Source: Psychrobacter urativorans
GTDB taxonomy: Bacteria > Pseudomonadota > Gammaproteobacteria > Pseudomonadales > Moraxellaceae
Direction: 5' to 3'
Length of the DNA: 49,020 nucleotides
Assembly: GCF_001298525.1 (NCBI RefSeq)
Contig: NZ_CP012711.1
Span: forward strand, 1-49,020
Positions 25,764 through 35,201 of this stretch are shown piece by piece; position 1 is the first letter of the stretch; every line of letters begins with the position of its first letter. The notes under the pieces were generated by a model. That model worked only from the letters and a program-made list of their open reading frames with translations, ran no database searches and was not told the DNA's origin. The position numbers were made by a program, and so were the translations under genes.

Positions 25764-26324
25764 CTAATCTAGGCGATTACTAATAACTTTGCCAGTCATG
25801 CTATCGATAACCATTTTGTGTATTTCATTACCTTTAGCAACTTTAATCTCATAAACTGACTTGCCATTGTCAACATCAAATCCTGCTTTAATAATTTTTC
25901 CATTTACATTTTGAGTAGCTTTTTGCATTGCTTGGGTTAGGCTAACTTTAGCCTGTTTCATCGCTTTATATTCGGCCATATCTTCTCTATCAAGCTGATC
26001 TTGTTTAGCGCTTAAAACCTCCCCTGTATCAGCATCGATTCTTATTTTATATTCGGTATCATGAGCGATGAACTTGACGTCGTATTTACCACCTACCGAA
26101 TAACTTTTTTGATCAAACTCTGCACTGACAAGATCCCCTTTAATCGTTTTATTACCAATAGCAATGGCTTGTTCAAGGCTGATTTTACTTTGTGCTGCTG
26201 CTACCGCTTCACTGACCTTTAAGGTTGGTGTCGCAGCTTGTGCGATAGAAATAGTAGCGCTGCCAGCCGCTACCATACCAAGTGCCATAACAATAGACTT
26301 GCTAAACATTGATAGGGTTTTCAT
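25764..26324 (-). CDS. Exported PepSY-domain protein
   Basis: A 186-aa periplasmic protein with a signal peptide ending in AQA (about residue 30). It has two PepSY repeats: SLEQAIAIGNKTIKG with KYDVKFIAHDTEYKIRIDAD (about 48-108), and SLTQAMQKATQNVNGK with YEIKVAKGNEIHKMVIDSMT (about 127-184). PepSY domains bind or inhibit proteases and often accompany membrane flavocytochromes. Here the next gene on the same strand is a ferric-reductase-like membrane flavoprotein, a common pairing. Spacing of about 160 bp allows a joint or separate transcript. Confidence 0.85.
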   Translation of the reverse strand: MKTLSMFSKSIVMALGMVAAGSATISIAQAATPTLKVSEAVAAAQSKISLEQAIAIGNKTIKGDLVSAEFDQKSYSVGGKYDVKFIAHDTEYKIRIDADTGEVLSAKQDQLDREDMAEYKAMKQAKVSLTQAMQKATQNVNGKIIKAGFDVDNGKSVYEIKVAKGNEIHKMVIDSMTGKVISNRLD

Positions 26325-26487
26325 GATGTTCTCCTTGTCTTTGAGGTTTTACAAGCTGCTGCATCAATCAATCCGCATTAAAGAATATAATAAAATCTTA
26401 GCATGTTAAGGATTGATTTAGTTATTGTATTTATTGAGAAAGTATTAATGATAGTACAGGTCAACTCTTAACTAAACCTTAAGCTTT

Positions 26488-27748
26488 CTAGCGGAAATCA
26501 AAGAACTCATAATGAATATTCTGCACAGGAATGCCATTTTCTTTCATTAATTCCTGTACTCTTTTTAAAAGACCTTTCGGACCACAGAAAACTAATCTGA
26601 ATACTCTTTGGATCAACTTCACTGGCTGCTTGGCGAATGGTTTTGGCCATAGCATCACTGCCACTCGGGTTCGCTACTAACTGGACGCCTGACTGCTCAG
26701 TTATTTCCTGCATGCGCTCAACACTAGGAAAAGCGCGCGATGGATCGAAACAATACACCAAAGTGGCACGGTCAAAATGATTAATGGTTTTATCCTGCTG
26801 CCAAGAAATAAAGGGTGAAATGCCGACGCCTGCACCAATCCATATTTCACGTTTTGCACCCTCTTTCCGTTTAAAGCGACCATAAGGCGCATAAATATCG
26901 GCCAACATACCTACTTTGGCTTGTTCATTTAGCTTTTTCGTATAATCACCTAATGCTCGAATCACGAAATGAATATTTCCAGTATCAGAATGGGCATTGG
27001 CTATGGTAAACGGATGTGGCTCGCGCAACCCTGATTCTTTAAGAGAAATAAAGGCGAATTGACCTGCCTTGAATGGAAATTTCTTACTAACTGGCTCAAA
27101 TTCTAAATGTATCGCTGCTTTACCATGGGATATAGCGGCTAACTTGTATTCACCAGCTTTGGCGATGAATGGATACAATAGCATTTTATACAGCGCTGCA
27201 ATCACGCCTACTGTGCACAGCACTGCCAACCAGATGCCTGATGGGCTCGTCAATGTGATAGGTGACTTAATGCTTAACCAATGCAGAATGACAATCAGAA
27301 AAAGCGGGCCTGAGAATTTATGCAACCAACGCCAGTTGCCATAAGGGATTTTTCGATTCAGCGCCAGTAGGATAATTAAACCTAGGACGACAAAGCTAAG
27401 TTGACGCACTATACGCGTCCAATATTTAGGAAGTTCTAGAATAGGGGCAAGTTCCCAAGTGTCTAGTTCAGCTTTAAAAACGAAATGATAGACGGCAAAA
27501 ACCAGTGCCCATATGGCGAGCCACTTATGAGCGTCATAAACTCTATCAAGACCGCCAAAAAACCATTCAACACCGTGCCAACGGCTAGCCAATATGCATG
27601 AGCTGGCCATACATGCTAAAGCCGCAGCGCCCAGTATCAAACTTGCGGTTGCTGAGGTTACCCACGTTTCAGAGGGGATTTGCATGAGCACAGTGATTGA
27701 TGTAATGAGCACGATGCCAACGATAGCTTGCCAAGCTTTTATAGCCAT
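26488..27748 (-). pseudogene. Ferric reductase-like membrane flavoprotein with a C-terminal frameshift
   Basis: The protein has a ferric-reductase transmembrane domain (helices over about residues 1-200, with heme-binding His in YDAHKWLAIWALVFAVYHF and RWLHKFSGPLFLIVILHW) and a C-terminal FAD/NAD(P)H domain (HPFTIANAHSDTG, then GAGVGISPFISW). The long frame ends at 26507 in a nonsense-like tail. Shifting by one base near 26597-26602 restores LVFCGPKGLLKRVQELMKEN and the expected end IHYEFFDFR at TAG 26488-26490. So a single extra base replaces the last ~40 residues, including the FCGP NAD-binding motif. Either the gene is newly inactivated or this is a sequence error. It pairs with the PepSY gene downstream. 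Confidence 0.8.
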
Positions 27749-27977
27749 AATGATTCCCCTAAGAATTGCTGTACTCTATAACAGTTACTGTATTTATAAC
27801 TTTACCATACGCGGTAAAACATAGGAGAAACTTAGTGCAGCTTAGGAATTGTGTTAGTTGCTAACTTTAATTTCATATCAATAATCTGATAAGGAAAAAG
27901 ACATTTTCAGCGCTTATACCTGATGTTGACGAGCGTATTAAATCTTGATTTATTTCTTGCTTTGATTGTACTTTTAG

Positions 27978-28005
27978 ATAAGATAGTAATTAATTACTAT
28001 CTTAT
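27978..28005. promoter_or_regulatory. 28-bp perfect palindrome, likely TetR operator
   Basis: A perfect palindrome centred at 27991/27992 with core AGATAGTAATTAATTACTAT lies 6-12 bp before the TetR-type start. It probably overlaps the promoter of the tetR-efflux operon and is a strong candidate for autorepression. Confidence 0.75.
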
Positions 28006-28016
28006 TCGGAGTGGTC

Positions 28017-28625
28017 GTGAATCCCTACCCAAAGCATCTACCGGCTGATGAGCGTCGCGCCGTAATTATCAAGTCTGTCGTGGAGCTTGCCGGTACACAA
28101 AACCCGAGTAAGATTACGACTGCCGCTATCGCTAAACATATGGACTTGACGCAAGGTGCGCTATTTCGGCATTTCCCGAATAAGGAAGCCATTTGGCAGG
28201 CAGTCATGGAGTGGATGACAGACAGCCTATTAACCAAAATCGATGGATCTACACAAGGAATTGAATCGCCTTTGAGAGCAATGGAGGCGATGTTTATGAG
28301 TCATATCGAATTCGTGACCGAGCACCCAGGTGTACCGAGAATGGTGTTTGGGGAGCTACAATCTGCTGAATCAACACCAGCTAAGCTTGTAGTGCAAAGC
28401 TTAATTCAGCGCTACGGTGAGCGTTTGCATTTGCTAATAGATAAAGGCAAGGACAGCAGTGAATTACCGTCATCTCTTGATAAGGAAGCGGCGGCAATGC
28501 TGTTTATTGGTACGATTCAAGGATTGGTCATGCAGTCGCTGCTAGTAGGCGATGTGGGACGCATGCAGCGCGATGCGCCACGGGTCTTTAGGATTTATCA
28601 GCGCGGCATAAGGGATCTTCAATGA
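28017..28625 (+). CDS. TetR/AcrR-family repressor of export operon 2
   Basis: A protein of about 202 aa. The N-terminal HTH (about residues 12-58) reads ITTAAIAKHMDLTQGALFRH then FPNKEAIWQAVMEW, a textbook TetR domain. The C-terminal part is helical and ligand-binding. The frame opens at GTG 28011, with a second GTG at 28017 (MNPYPKHLPADERRAVII); the RBS CGGAG fits the latter. The stop overlaps the adaptor gene start as ATGA. Position, coupling and the 28-bp palindrome point to local control of the downstream exporter by its substrate. Confidence 0.86.
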   Translation: MNPYPKHLPADERRAVIIKSVVELAGTQNPSKITTAAIAKHMDLTQGALFRHFPNKEAIWQAVMEWMTDSLLTKIDGSTQGIESPLRAMEAMFMSHIEFVTEHPGVPRMVFGELQSAESTPAKLVVQSLIQRYGERLHLLIDKGKDSSELPSSLDKEAAAMLFIGTIQGLVMQSLLVGDVGRMQRDAPRVFRIYQRGIRDLQ

Positions 28626-29774
28626 AAAATTCACCTTTACAACGTCGAACTTTAGCGCTGTTTGCCGTTATTATTCCATTGCTGGCTCTCTTCATCTATG
28701 TCGGTCTACGATCAGGGCCGCTAGCCCCTATTGCTGTGACGGTAGCAAGTGTGGAGTCCGGAGCCATCACACCAGCGCTGTTTGGCATCGGCACGGTAGA
28801 ATCACGTTATACCTACAAGATTGGACCGACAATTGCAGGTCGCGTTAAAAGCTTGGACGTGAATGTGGGCGACCAGGTTAAAGCTGGACAGGTACTCGGT
28901 GAGATGGAGCCAATCGACCTCGATGATAGAGTGCGCTCCCAAGAATCAGTATTCAAGCGTGCAGAAGCGGTATTAGAAGAGTCGAAAGCTCGGCAAGTCT
29001 ATGCAAAAATACAGGCGCAACGCTATGAGGGACTATTGGAAATACAAGCGGTTAGTGAGGAGAGCGTCGCTACGAAAAAACAGGAGCTACAGGTTGCTAA
29101 TGCTGAGCTATCCGTCGCTCAGGCAGACCTTGCTCGAGCACGCTCTGACAGTGAAGGACTGGTTGCACAAAAGAAGTAATCTACGCTTGATCGCACCGGT
29201 CGATGGGGTGGTTGCCGTACGTGATGCCGATCTTGGCACCACGGTCGTCGCAGGGCAGGCAGTGATAGAGGTAATCGACCCCAAAAGCTTATGGATTAAT
29301 GTACGCTTCGACCAAATCAACGCATCGGGACTGGCTGGAGGCCTGCCGACTCGTATTTTTCTACGCTCGCGTACCGACCAAGTTTTGAAAGGTAGCGTGA
29401 TGCGTGTGGAACTTAAGGCTGATGCGGTAACTGAAGAGATGCTAGCGAAGGTGATATTCGATAATCAACCAGAACCTCTACCGTCTATTGGAGAACTGGC
29501 AGAAGTTACCGTTGATTTGCCAGCGCTCTCAGTCGTTCCTCTGATCTCTAACGCTGCCGTCCAGCGCCAAGGGGGCAAAGTCGGTGTCTGGCAGATTGTG
29601 GATGGTGATCTGCGTTTTTCTCCGATCAAGCTCGGTGTATCCGACCTCAATGGTTATGTGCAGGTGCTCGAAGGTCTTAACCAAGGCGACCAAGTCGTGA
29701 CCTATAGCGAAAAGGCATTGAAGCCGAGTAGTCGTATCAAGGTGGTTGATCGCATCTCAGGAGTGTCACCATGA
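28622..29774 (+). pseudogene. HlyD-type adaptor of export operon 2 with a frameshift in an A run
   Basis: The first frame gives a membrane anchor (ALFAVIIPLLALFIYVGL), the lipoyl half (ESRYTYKIGPTIAGRVKSLD then VNVGDQVKAGQVLGE) and a coiled-coil hairpin, then stops at 29179 (GLVAQKK-stop). The other frame carries on at once with SNLRLIAPVDGVVAVRDADL, the second lipoyl half and barrel, to TGA 29772-29774. Removing one A from the run at 29169-29172 gives VAQRSNLRLIAPVDG and a single ~383-aa adaptor. Start and stop both overlap neighbours by ATGA. The rest of the operon is intact, so slippage at the A run, a recent mutation or a read error are all possible. Confidence 0.8.
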
Positions 29775-30973
29775 TCAGCTTAGCTGGTCGTGATATTCTC
29801 CATTCTTGGGGGAAATTCGTCTTCACTGGCATTGGTCTAGGTCTACTAATCGGTGTCACTCTCGTCATGGCAGGAGTGTATCGTGGCATAGTAGACGATG
29901 GCAAAGCCTTGCTCGACAATAGTGGTGCTGATCTTTGGGTCGTGCAAAAGGACACACTAGGTCCTTATGCGGAGTCATCCAGCATTAACGATGACGTGTA
30001 TCGCACCATTCTAGCTATGCCGGGTGTTGCCCAAGCAGCGAACGTCACCTACCTAACCACGCAGGTACATAAGGGCGAAAGTGATGTACGCACTATGGTG
30101 GTTGGCATTGCACCCGGTGAGTTGGGAGCGACACCTGGATGGCCTCCTTATCTGGTTGCTGGGCGCCAAATTACGCGCGCGCACTACGAAGCGGTGGCCG
30201 ACATCGCTACCGGCTTTAAGCTGGGAGATTCTGTCACTATTCGCCGCAATGATTATATCGTTGTAGGGCTGACACGGCGCATGGTATCTTCTAGCGGCGA
30301 CCCAATGATATTCGTTCCGCTCAAGGATGCCCAAGAAGCTCAATTTCTTAAAAATAACGACGCCATTTTGCAAAATCGACGGCGTACCGAAGCCAATCCT
30401 GCCTTCAATCGCCCCGGTGTGCCAGGCTTGCTGGAAGCTGTGATTGCTTCGCAGAGCACCAATTCATCTGTCAACGCAGTACTGGTCACACTAGAGCCCG
30501 GTTATGCGCAGAATGAGGTAGCCGAATCTATCCAGCGCTGGAAGCGTTTGACCGTCTATACTCGGGCACAGATGGAAGACATCCTCGTCGGTAAGCTGAT
30601 CGCTACATCGGCTAAGCAGATTGCTATGTTTCTAGTCATTCTAGCTATTGTTAGTGCAGCTATCGTCGCTTTCATCATTTATTCGCTAACTATGGATAAA
30701 ATACGCGAGATCGCGGTATTAAAGCTCATCGGCACCCGCAATCGGACTATCGCTGCAATGATTATGCAGCAGGCGCTCGCATTAGGCGTAATCGGCTTCG
30801 TAGTCGGCAAGATTACCGCTACTTTCGCCGCACCTCTGTTTCCCAAATACGTACTGCTCACGCCAATAGATTCCGTAATAGGTTTTTTTGCCGTGCTCGT
30901 GATTTGTATACTTGCAAGCATCATCGCCATTCGTATGGCTCTCAAGGTCGATCCGGCCGAAGCGATAGGGTAA
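29771..30973 (+). CDS. ABC transporter permease, DevC/MacB-FtsX type, export operon 2
   Basis: A 400-aa membrane protein. Helix 1 is about residues 15-36 (FTGIGLGLLIGVTLVMAGVY), the periplasmic domain is 40-270, and three C-terminal helices start with IAMFLVILAIVSAAIVAFII. The cytoplasmic link KIREIAVLKLIGTRNRTIAA is the FtsX signature. Translation is coupled to the adaptor gene upstream (ATGA) and the ATPase starts 4 bp downstream. The base composition of this operon looks more GC-rich than the surrounding plasmid, which hints at a separate origin; this was judged by eye only. Confidence 0.87.
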   Translation: MISLAGRDILHSWGKFVFTGIGLGLLIGVTLVMAGVYRGIVDDGKALLDNSGADLWVVQKDTLGPYAESSSINDDVYRTILAMPGVAQAANVTYLTTQVHKGESDVRTMVVGIAPGELGATPGWPPYLVAGRQITRAHYEAVADIATGFKLGDSVTIRRNDYIVVGLTRRMVSSSGDPMIFVPLKDAQEAQFLKNNDAILQNRRRTEANPAFNRPGVPGLLEAVIASQSTNSSVNAVLVTLEPGYAQNEVAESIQRWKRLTVYTRAQMEDILVGKLIATSAKQIAMFLVILAIVSAAIVAFIIYSLTMDKIREIAVLKLIGTRNRTIAAMIMQQALALGVIGFVVGKITATFAAPLFPKYVLLTPIDSVIGFFAVLVICILASIIAIRMALKVDPAEAIG

Positions 30974-30977
30974 CCCA

Positions 30978-31688
30978 ATGACTAAAAAAGGAATATACAT
31001 CGAAGGGCTAAGCAAAAGCTTTGGCAAAGGTGACACTGCTGTCTATGCGTTGAAGGACGTAAATATGCATGTTGAGCCAGGTGAAGTTGTTGGATTGATC
31101 GGGCCTTCTGGATCAGGTAAAAGTACGCTGCTAAAATGTCTAGGCGCTGTGATCGATCCAAGCGCTGGTCGCATGATGTTGGGTGATCAAGTCATCTATG
31201 ATGATGGTTGGAAAGTCCGTGATCTACGCGCCTTGAGACGCGACAAAATTGGTTTTGTCTTTCAGTCACCATACTTGATTCCGTTTCTTGATGTCACCGA
31301 CAACGTAGCGCTACTGCCGATGCTGGCAGGCGTCCCGAATGCCGAGGCACGAGCGAAGGCACTTGAGTTACTTACCGCACTTGATGTACATCAACGAGCT
31401 AAAGCCATGCCTTCACAGCTCTCCGGTGGTGAGCAGAAACGGGTTGCTATCGCGCGTGGATTGGTCAACCAGCCACCAGTAATCCTTACGGATGAGCCTA
31501 CTGCGGCTCTCGATAGTGTGCGTGCCATGGCGGTGATTCGCATCCTAAATGATATGGCGCGGAAGTTTGAGACTGCCATCATCGTTGTCACTCATGATGA
31601 AAAAATTATTCCAACTTTTAAGCGTATCTACCATATACGTGATGGTGTCACCCATGAGGAAGTTGGCGAAGGCAGAGAGTTCGAGTGA
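30978..31688 (+). CDS. ABC transporter ATP-binding protein, DevA type, export operon 2
   Basis: A 236-aa nucleotide-binding protein with complete motifs: Walker A GPSGSGKSTLLK, Q-loop FVFQSPYLIPFLDVTDNVAL, signature LSGGEQKRVAIARGL, Walker B VILTDEPTAALD and switch His VTHDEK. It powers the FtsX-type permease upstream. Together tetR, adaptor, permease and ATPase form a self-contained, repressor-controlled exporter like DevBCA-type systems. It is not a close duplicate of operon 1: the two ATPases differ throughout outside the motifs. Confidence 0.88.
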   Translation: MTKKGIYIEGLSKSFGKGDTAVYALKDVNMHVEPGEVVGLIGPSGSGKSTLLKCLGAVIDPSAGRMMLGDQVIYDDGWKVRDLRALRRDKIGFVFQSPYLIPFLDVTDNVALLPMLAGVPNAEARAKALELLTALDVHQRAKAMPSQLSGGEQKRVAIARGLVNQPPVILTDEPTAALDSVRAMAVIRILNDMARKFETAIIVVTHDEKIIPTFKRIYHIRDGVTHEEVGEGREFE

Positions 31689-31770
31689 TAAAACGAATCA
31701 TGTATAAAAGTATCATATGTCATAGCAAAAGCCGCAGTCTTGATCACATCAACTAAGTAAAATACTAGAC

Positions 31771-31820
31771 AAAAAGGTTGCTAACGCTATATATATAACG
31801 TAGCGTTAGCAACCTTTTTT
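31771..31820 (+). terminator. Terminator of export operon 2
   Basis: A long inverted repeat, AAAAAGGTTGCTAACGCTA (31771-31789) with TAGCGTTAGCAACCTTTTT (from 31801), ends in a run of T. It lies 83 bp past the ATPase stop. Confidence 0.88.
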
Positions 31821-31980
31821 TAATATATAAATAAATTCGTTAATAAGGTTTATCTATATTTTACTACTCATAAACTTAAAATTTTTAATACTTGATTTAA
31901 TGGATAGAAAAGCATTAAAAACAGTTTAAGCTATAATAAGTATAGCTAGTTCAATAGTCAAAAGCTTAGTTTAGAGAAGG

Positions 31981-32154
31981 CTAAGAACTAGTTTTGGGTA
32001 TATTAATAAAGAAATTAAAGCCAGTAAACACTGATGTAGGAGCCGCGACGAAGACCGTAATGAAATAGGCGAGTTGCTGCAAACTGTTATACTTGGTCCA
32101 GCTCTCGTCGGGCGGAAAGTTGAGCGACCGATAATGCAACCGATGCCGCGTTTG
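31981..32154 (-). pseudogene. Remnant of a cytochrome b561/Ni-Fe hydrogenase-type b subunit
   Basis: The reverse frame reads HYRSLNFPPDESWTKYNSLQ and then QLAYFITVFVAAPTSVFTGF, ending at TAG 31981-31983. The pattern (W-x-x-YNxLQxLAY, hydrophobic helix, TG) matches an inner helix of bacterial cytochrome b/b561-like membrane subunits. Neither the start nor the heme-ligand helices before or after it are present. It lies in a 750-bp stretch between export operon 2 and the MgtC gene (31689-32434) that otherwise holds a terminator and nothing clear. Confidence 0.45.
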
Positions 32155-32434
32155 GAAAGACCTCCCAACTTACAGGGACAATCCTCTGCCCCTGATCGGT
32201 AGAAAACAGCAGAATGTAGATGACAATACCATTATTTATGAATTAAGATTGTTTGGATAAGACTGGGTAATAGATACTATAGATAGCCTGTTAGCTCAGT
32301 TAGCAGTCTTAATAGGTTTATCACTAGAGCATACAGCAAGCACTATGACAACGTTAACCCAGTGAGAGCACTTCACATGAACGGCTATTCGTCATGCTGC
32401 GTAATAAAAATCTCCCAAGTTTAGTTATACGGAT

Positions 32435-33721
32435 TTGACAGCAGGGGTCATAGAGAGTGGGAGGAGTTTCATAATTGTTAATACATTTACGATTGAACCT
32501 GTCCAAAACTTAATGACTGCATCTACTGCAGCACTAGGTTGTGGACTACTCATTGGTCTAGAAAGAGAGCGTAGTAAACAACGTGAAAATCAACACAGCT
32601 TTGCAGGTATTAGATCTTTTGCAATTTGCTCTCTATTAGGGGCAATTTGTTTTTCTTTCGGTTTTTTTATGGGAATCATAGGGGCATTGATAGTAGGTGG
32701 TATAAGTATCATCTCTATTAATAAACAAATTGAAGATCCAGGTGTAACCACTGAACTTGCTTTTATACTCACCTATTTTATAGGTGGACTATGTTTATGG
32801 TATATTCCTTATGCAGCTGCACTTACAGTAGTTCTTACCTTCCTTCTAATGACAAAGCATTCAATGCATGGAGTAGCGGTTAGGTGGATTACTGAGCTTG
32901 AATTCAAAAATGGTATCTTTTTACTTGCTTTACTTTTAATTGCACTTCCTTTAACCCCCAATAGGGCTCTTTGGGGTTCAGTACTAAATCCTTATATTAT
33001 CTTAAAATTATTGACATTGATTTTAGCCATTCAAGCACTAGCACATATGGCAAAGATGCTTCTACCATTACGCCACGCCATGTTATTATCTGCCTTAGCA
33101 TCAGGATTTGTATCCAGTACCGCCTGCGTTGCAAGCCTTGGAATGGAAGTTCGTCATGGTCGTGCCGATGCAAAAGAAAATGCTGGAGCTGCCCTTATAT
33201 CCTGTGTCGCAACAGTGGTACAACTTCTTATTATTGTTGCAGGTGTAAGTTTTAGTTGGCTTAAAATTTTATTATTCCCATCTATTATTGCCATTATAAT
33301 TTTAGTTATTCCTGCAATATGGTTGATGAGAAAACCTCGATCCGGAGAGAAAGCTAAGTTAGCTGATACACCCATGTTTAGTTTAAAAGAGGCAGGTATC
33401 ATTGTAGTGACACTTACTATTATTCAAGTACTTGTTTATGGTTTAAGTTTATGGCTGGGTGACGCAGGTCTTGTTGCAGGAACCGTACTCAGTTCTATGT
33501 TTGAGGTGCATGCAGCAATGGCTGCCGTAGTAATGCAAGGGAACCCAACTAACCCTATTTTATTGCTCGCCTTATTATTAGGTTTAGCGACACATGCAAT
33601 TTCTAAATCAATTAATGCGGCAATTACTGGTGGTTTTCAATACGCACTTGCTTTTGTTCCAACCCAAATTATTCACATGACTGTTTTAATTATCTTGATA
33701 TATACTATGACGAATAATTAA
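32435..33721 (+). CDS. MgtC/DUF4010-family integral membrane protein
   Basis: The protein has an MgtC-like N-terminal domain, marked by ALGCGLLIGLERERSKQ, and a C-terminal DUF4010 domain (GFVSSTACVASLGMEVRHGR, VLSSMFEVHAAMAAV). About 10-12 helices are visible. The frame opens with TTG 32435, but a strong GGGAGGAG lies at about 32460-32467, before an ATA ATT GTT stretch. Translation may therefore begin at a non-AUG codon near 32471 or at ATG 32513, and the true N-terminus is uncertain. The family is widespread and of unclear function; roles in ion homeostasis have been suggested. No operon partner is present. Confidence 0.8.
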   Translation: MTAGVIESGRSFIIVNTFTIEPVQNLMTASTAALGCGLLIGLERERSKQRENQHSFAGIRSFAICSLLGAICFSFGFFMGIIGALIVGGISIISINKQIEDPGVTTELAFILTYFIGGLCLWYIPYAAALTVVLTFLLMTKHSMHGVAVRWITELEFKNGIFLLALLLIALPLTPNRALWGSVLNPYIILKLLTLILAIQALAHMAKMLLPLRHAMLLSALASGFVSSTACVASLGMEVRHGRADAKENAGAALISCVATVVQLLIIVAGVSFSWLKILLFPSIIAIIILVIPAIWLMRKPRSGEKAKLADTPMFSLKEAGIIVVTLTIIQVLVYGLSLWLGDAGLVAGTVLSSMFEVHAAMAAVVMQGNPTNPILLLALLLGLATHAISKSINAAITGGFQYALAFVPTQIIHMTVLIILIYTMTNN

Positions 33722-34286
33722 AAAATTTCTCTAATTTATGGGTGTAATGGACATTTTTCATGCTGATACAGGGTTTAATGACATATGCACATTTACGTCA
33801 GAGCGTTTCTAAAAGTTTAAGGTAAGTTGCTTCACACCCTCGATTTGAGGTCGAACCCATCGAAAAACCTCGAAATGTCATCAACAAATACACTGTGATG
33901 TACACTAAAAGTAAAAATCTACAGTTAATAATGTAAATATCAGCAACTTACCTATCAAGCATGGTACCCAAATAGGGAACCGAACCAGTGAAGGCATTTA
34001 ATTGGTTCGGTATAGATATGCCGATAATGCCGGTGCAGTTTAGTTATCTTAAATTCAGTGCTAGAAGTAATTGCTGAAAGCTTAGATAAATTAGGAGAAA
34101 ATAAAAGATTAAAAGTGATAGCGTTTGCTACCTTTTTAAAAGTCAAAAGGAGTGCTCGAAAGGCTCAAATCCTATGACTGGTAAGCCAGTCAATATTCCT
34201 GAATGAGTAACAATCAAAGTTACCTTAAGTGAAAATTTAATAGACTCAAGAATCTGAAACCTGATTTTAAATCCATAGTTAGAGTT
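33722..34286. other. Spacer with repeats and a small coding remnant
   Basis: No intact gene. It contains a 12-bp inverted repeat pair (33820-33953, separate entry) and TAGGGAACCGAAC at 33973-33985, an inverted match to the 35-bp repeats at 35639 and 38942. A short forward frame at 34060-34179 reads VLEVIAESLDKLGENKRLKV then IAFATFLKVKRSARKAQIL-stop; it is protein-like, but I do not recognise it. Confidence 0.4.
33820..33953. repeat. 134-bp segment bounded by 12-bp perfect inverted repeats
   Basis: AGGTAAGTTGCT (33820-33831) is repeated inverted as AGCAACTTACCT (33942-33953). The interior contains no long frame. It may be a MITE-like element or the paired ends of a deleted IS; no flanking duplication was identified. 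Confidence 0.5.
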
Positions 34287-35201
34287 TTATGTTCTATGGC
34301 GTTTTGCCATATATTTGCCAAGTAAGGGCAAGCAAAATGCTGGTAATTGAAAAGCACCCAGTAACGGTAAAAACACCGCACCCATGAAGGGGGCAGTTAT
34401 GGTGTAAGCAAGTAATACATTGCGTCCGCCACACACCAGCGCAGCGACAATGGCATTTTCATAGCCAAAACGCCGATATATGATATAAGCGGTAAAATAA
34501 AATACCAATGCCAATACAGAACTTAGTACCAGTAATAACAACGCTTGCCACGGATCATGGTCAAAGGTTGTACGAAATCCTGCCATTAGTCCCAATGGAA
34601 ACAACATCAGCAGTAAAATATTAAACTGTCCAATTTTGGGATAATAACGTGACAAAACAGCAGGTGAAACAAACCGACGCACTCCCACAGCTAGCACCAT
34701 TGGCATAACAATATAAACTAACAAGCGATTGACATACATACCAACGTCTATATGCGCATTTTCATCGCCTAATAGCCACAATACGCCTAATAATGTACAT
34801 GGCATAACGAGCGTAGCAGCGATAGTTTTTGCCGTCGCCAGTTGTGCATCAAACCCCACCGCATTGACCAACGCACCACTACCAAACAATGGGGCAGTGG
34901 CACCAAGACCTGCAATAGCCAATAGCCAATCGCCACGTACACCGAGTGCATAAGCAATTAATGTTAAAACCAGACTCATTCCCCCGCTTTGTAATAAGGC
35001 AAAAACCCACACATAGCTTGTCGCTATACGCTTTAACAGCGCGTATTGGTCGATGCCCAGTAAAGTAAAAAACATCAAAAAGAACAGTATTTGGGGTAAA
35101 TATACCAATATCGCATTGGATAAGTTTGGAAAAACAAAGCCCACAATGGCGCAAACTGGCATAATTAATGTGCTATGACGCGCAATAAAACGAAGAAGCA
35201 T
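34287..35201 (-). CDS. BASS-type (SBF family) sodium/bile acid symporter-like transporter
   Basis: A 304-aa membrane protein with about ten hydrophobic helices. The pattern GATAPLFGSGALVNAVGFD in the middle and ALVCGGRNVLLAYTI near the end corresponds to the two crossed-helix regions of BASS/SBF transporters that bind sodium and substrate. Family members import bile acids, pantothenate or keto acids, or export arsenite (ArsB-like ACR3 is a relative), so the substrate is not predictable. It stands alone on the reverse strand, upstream of the PKS module and outside its bracketing repeats. Confidence 0.72.
   Translation of the reverse strand: MLLRFIARHSTLIMPVCAIVGFVFPNLSNAILVYLPQILFFLMFFTLLGIDQYALLKRIATSYVWVFALLQSGGMSLVLTLIAYALGVRGDWLLAIAGLGATAPLFGSGALVNAVGFDAQLATAKTIAATLVMPCTLLGVLWLLGDENAHIDVGMYVNRLLVYIVMPMVLAVGVRRFVSPAVLSRYYPKIGQFNILLLMLFPLGLMAGFRTTFDHDPWQALLLLVLSSVLALVFYFTAYIIYRRFGYENAIVAALVCGGRNVLLAYTITAPFMGAVFLPLLGAFQLPAFCLPLLGKYMAKRHRT

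Noticed and set aside
31971..32168. 65-codon reverse protein
   Set aside because: The frame that matches cytochrome b-type sequence is a different one; this frame is its shadow.
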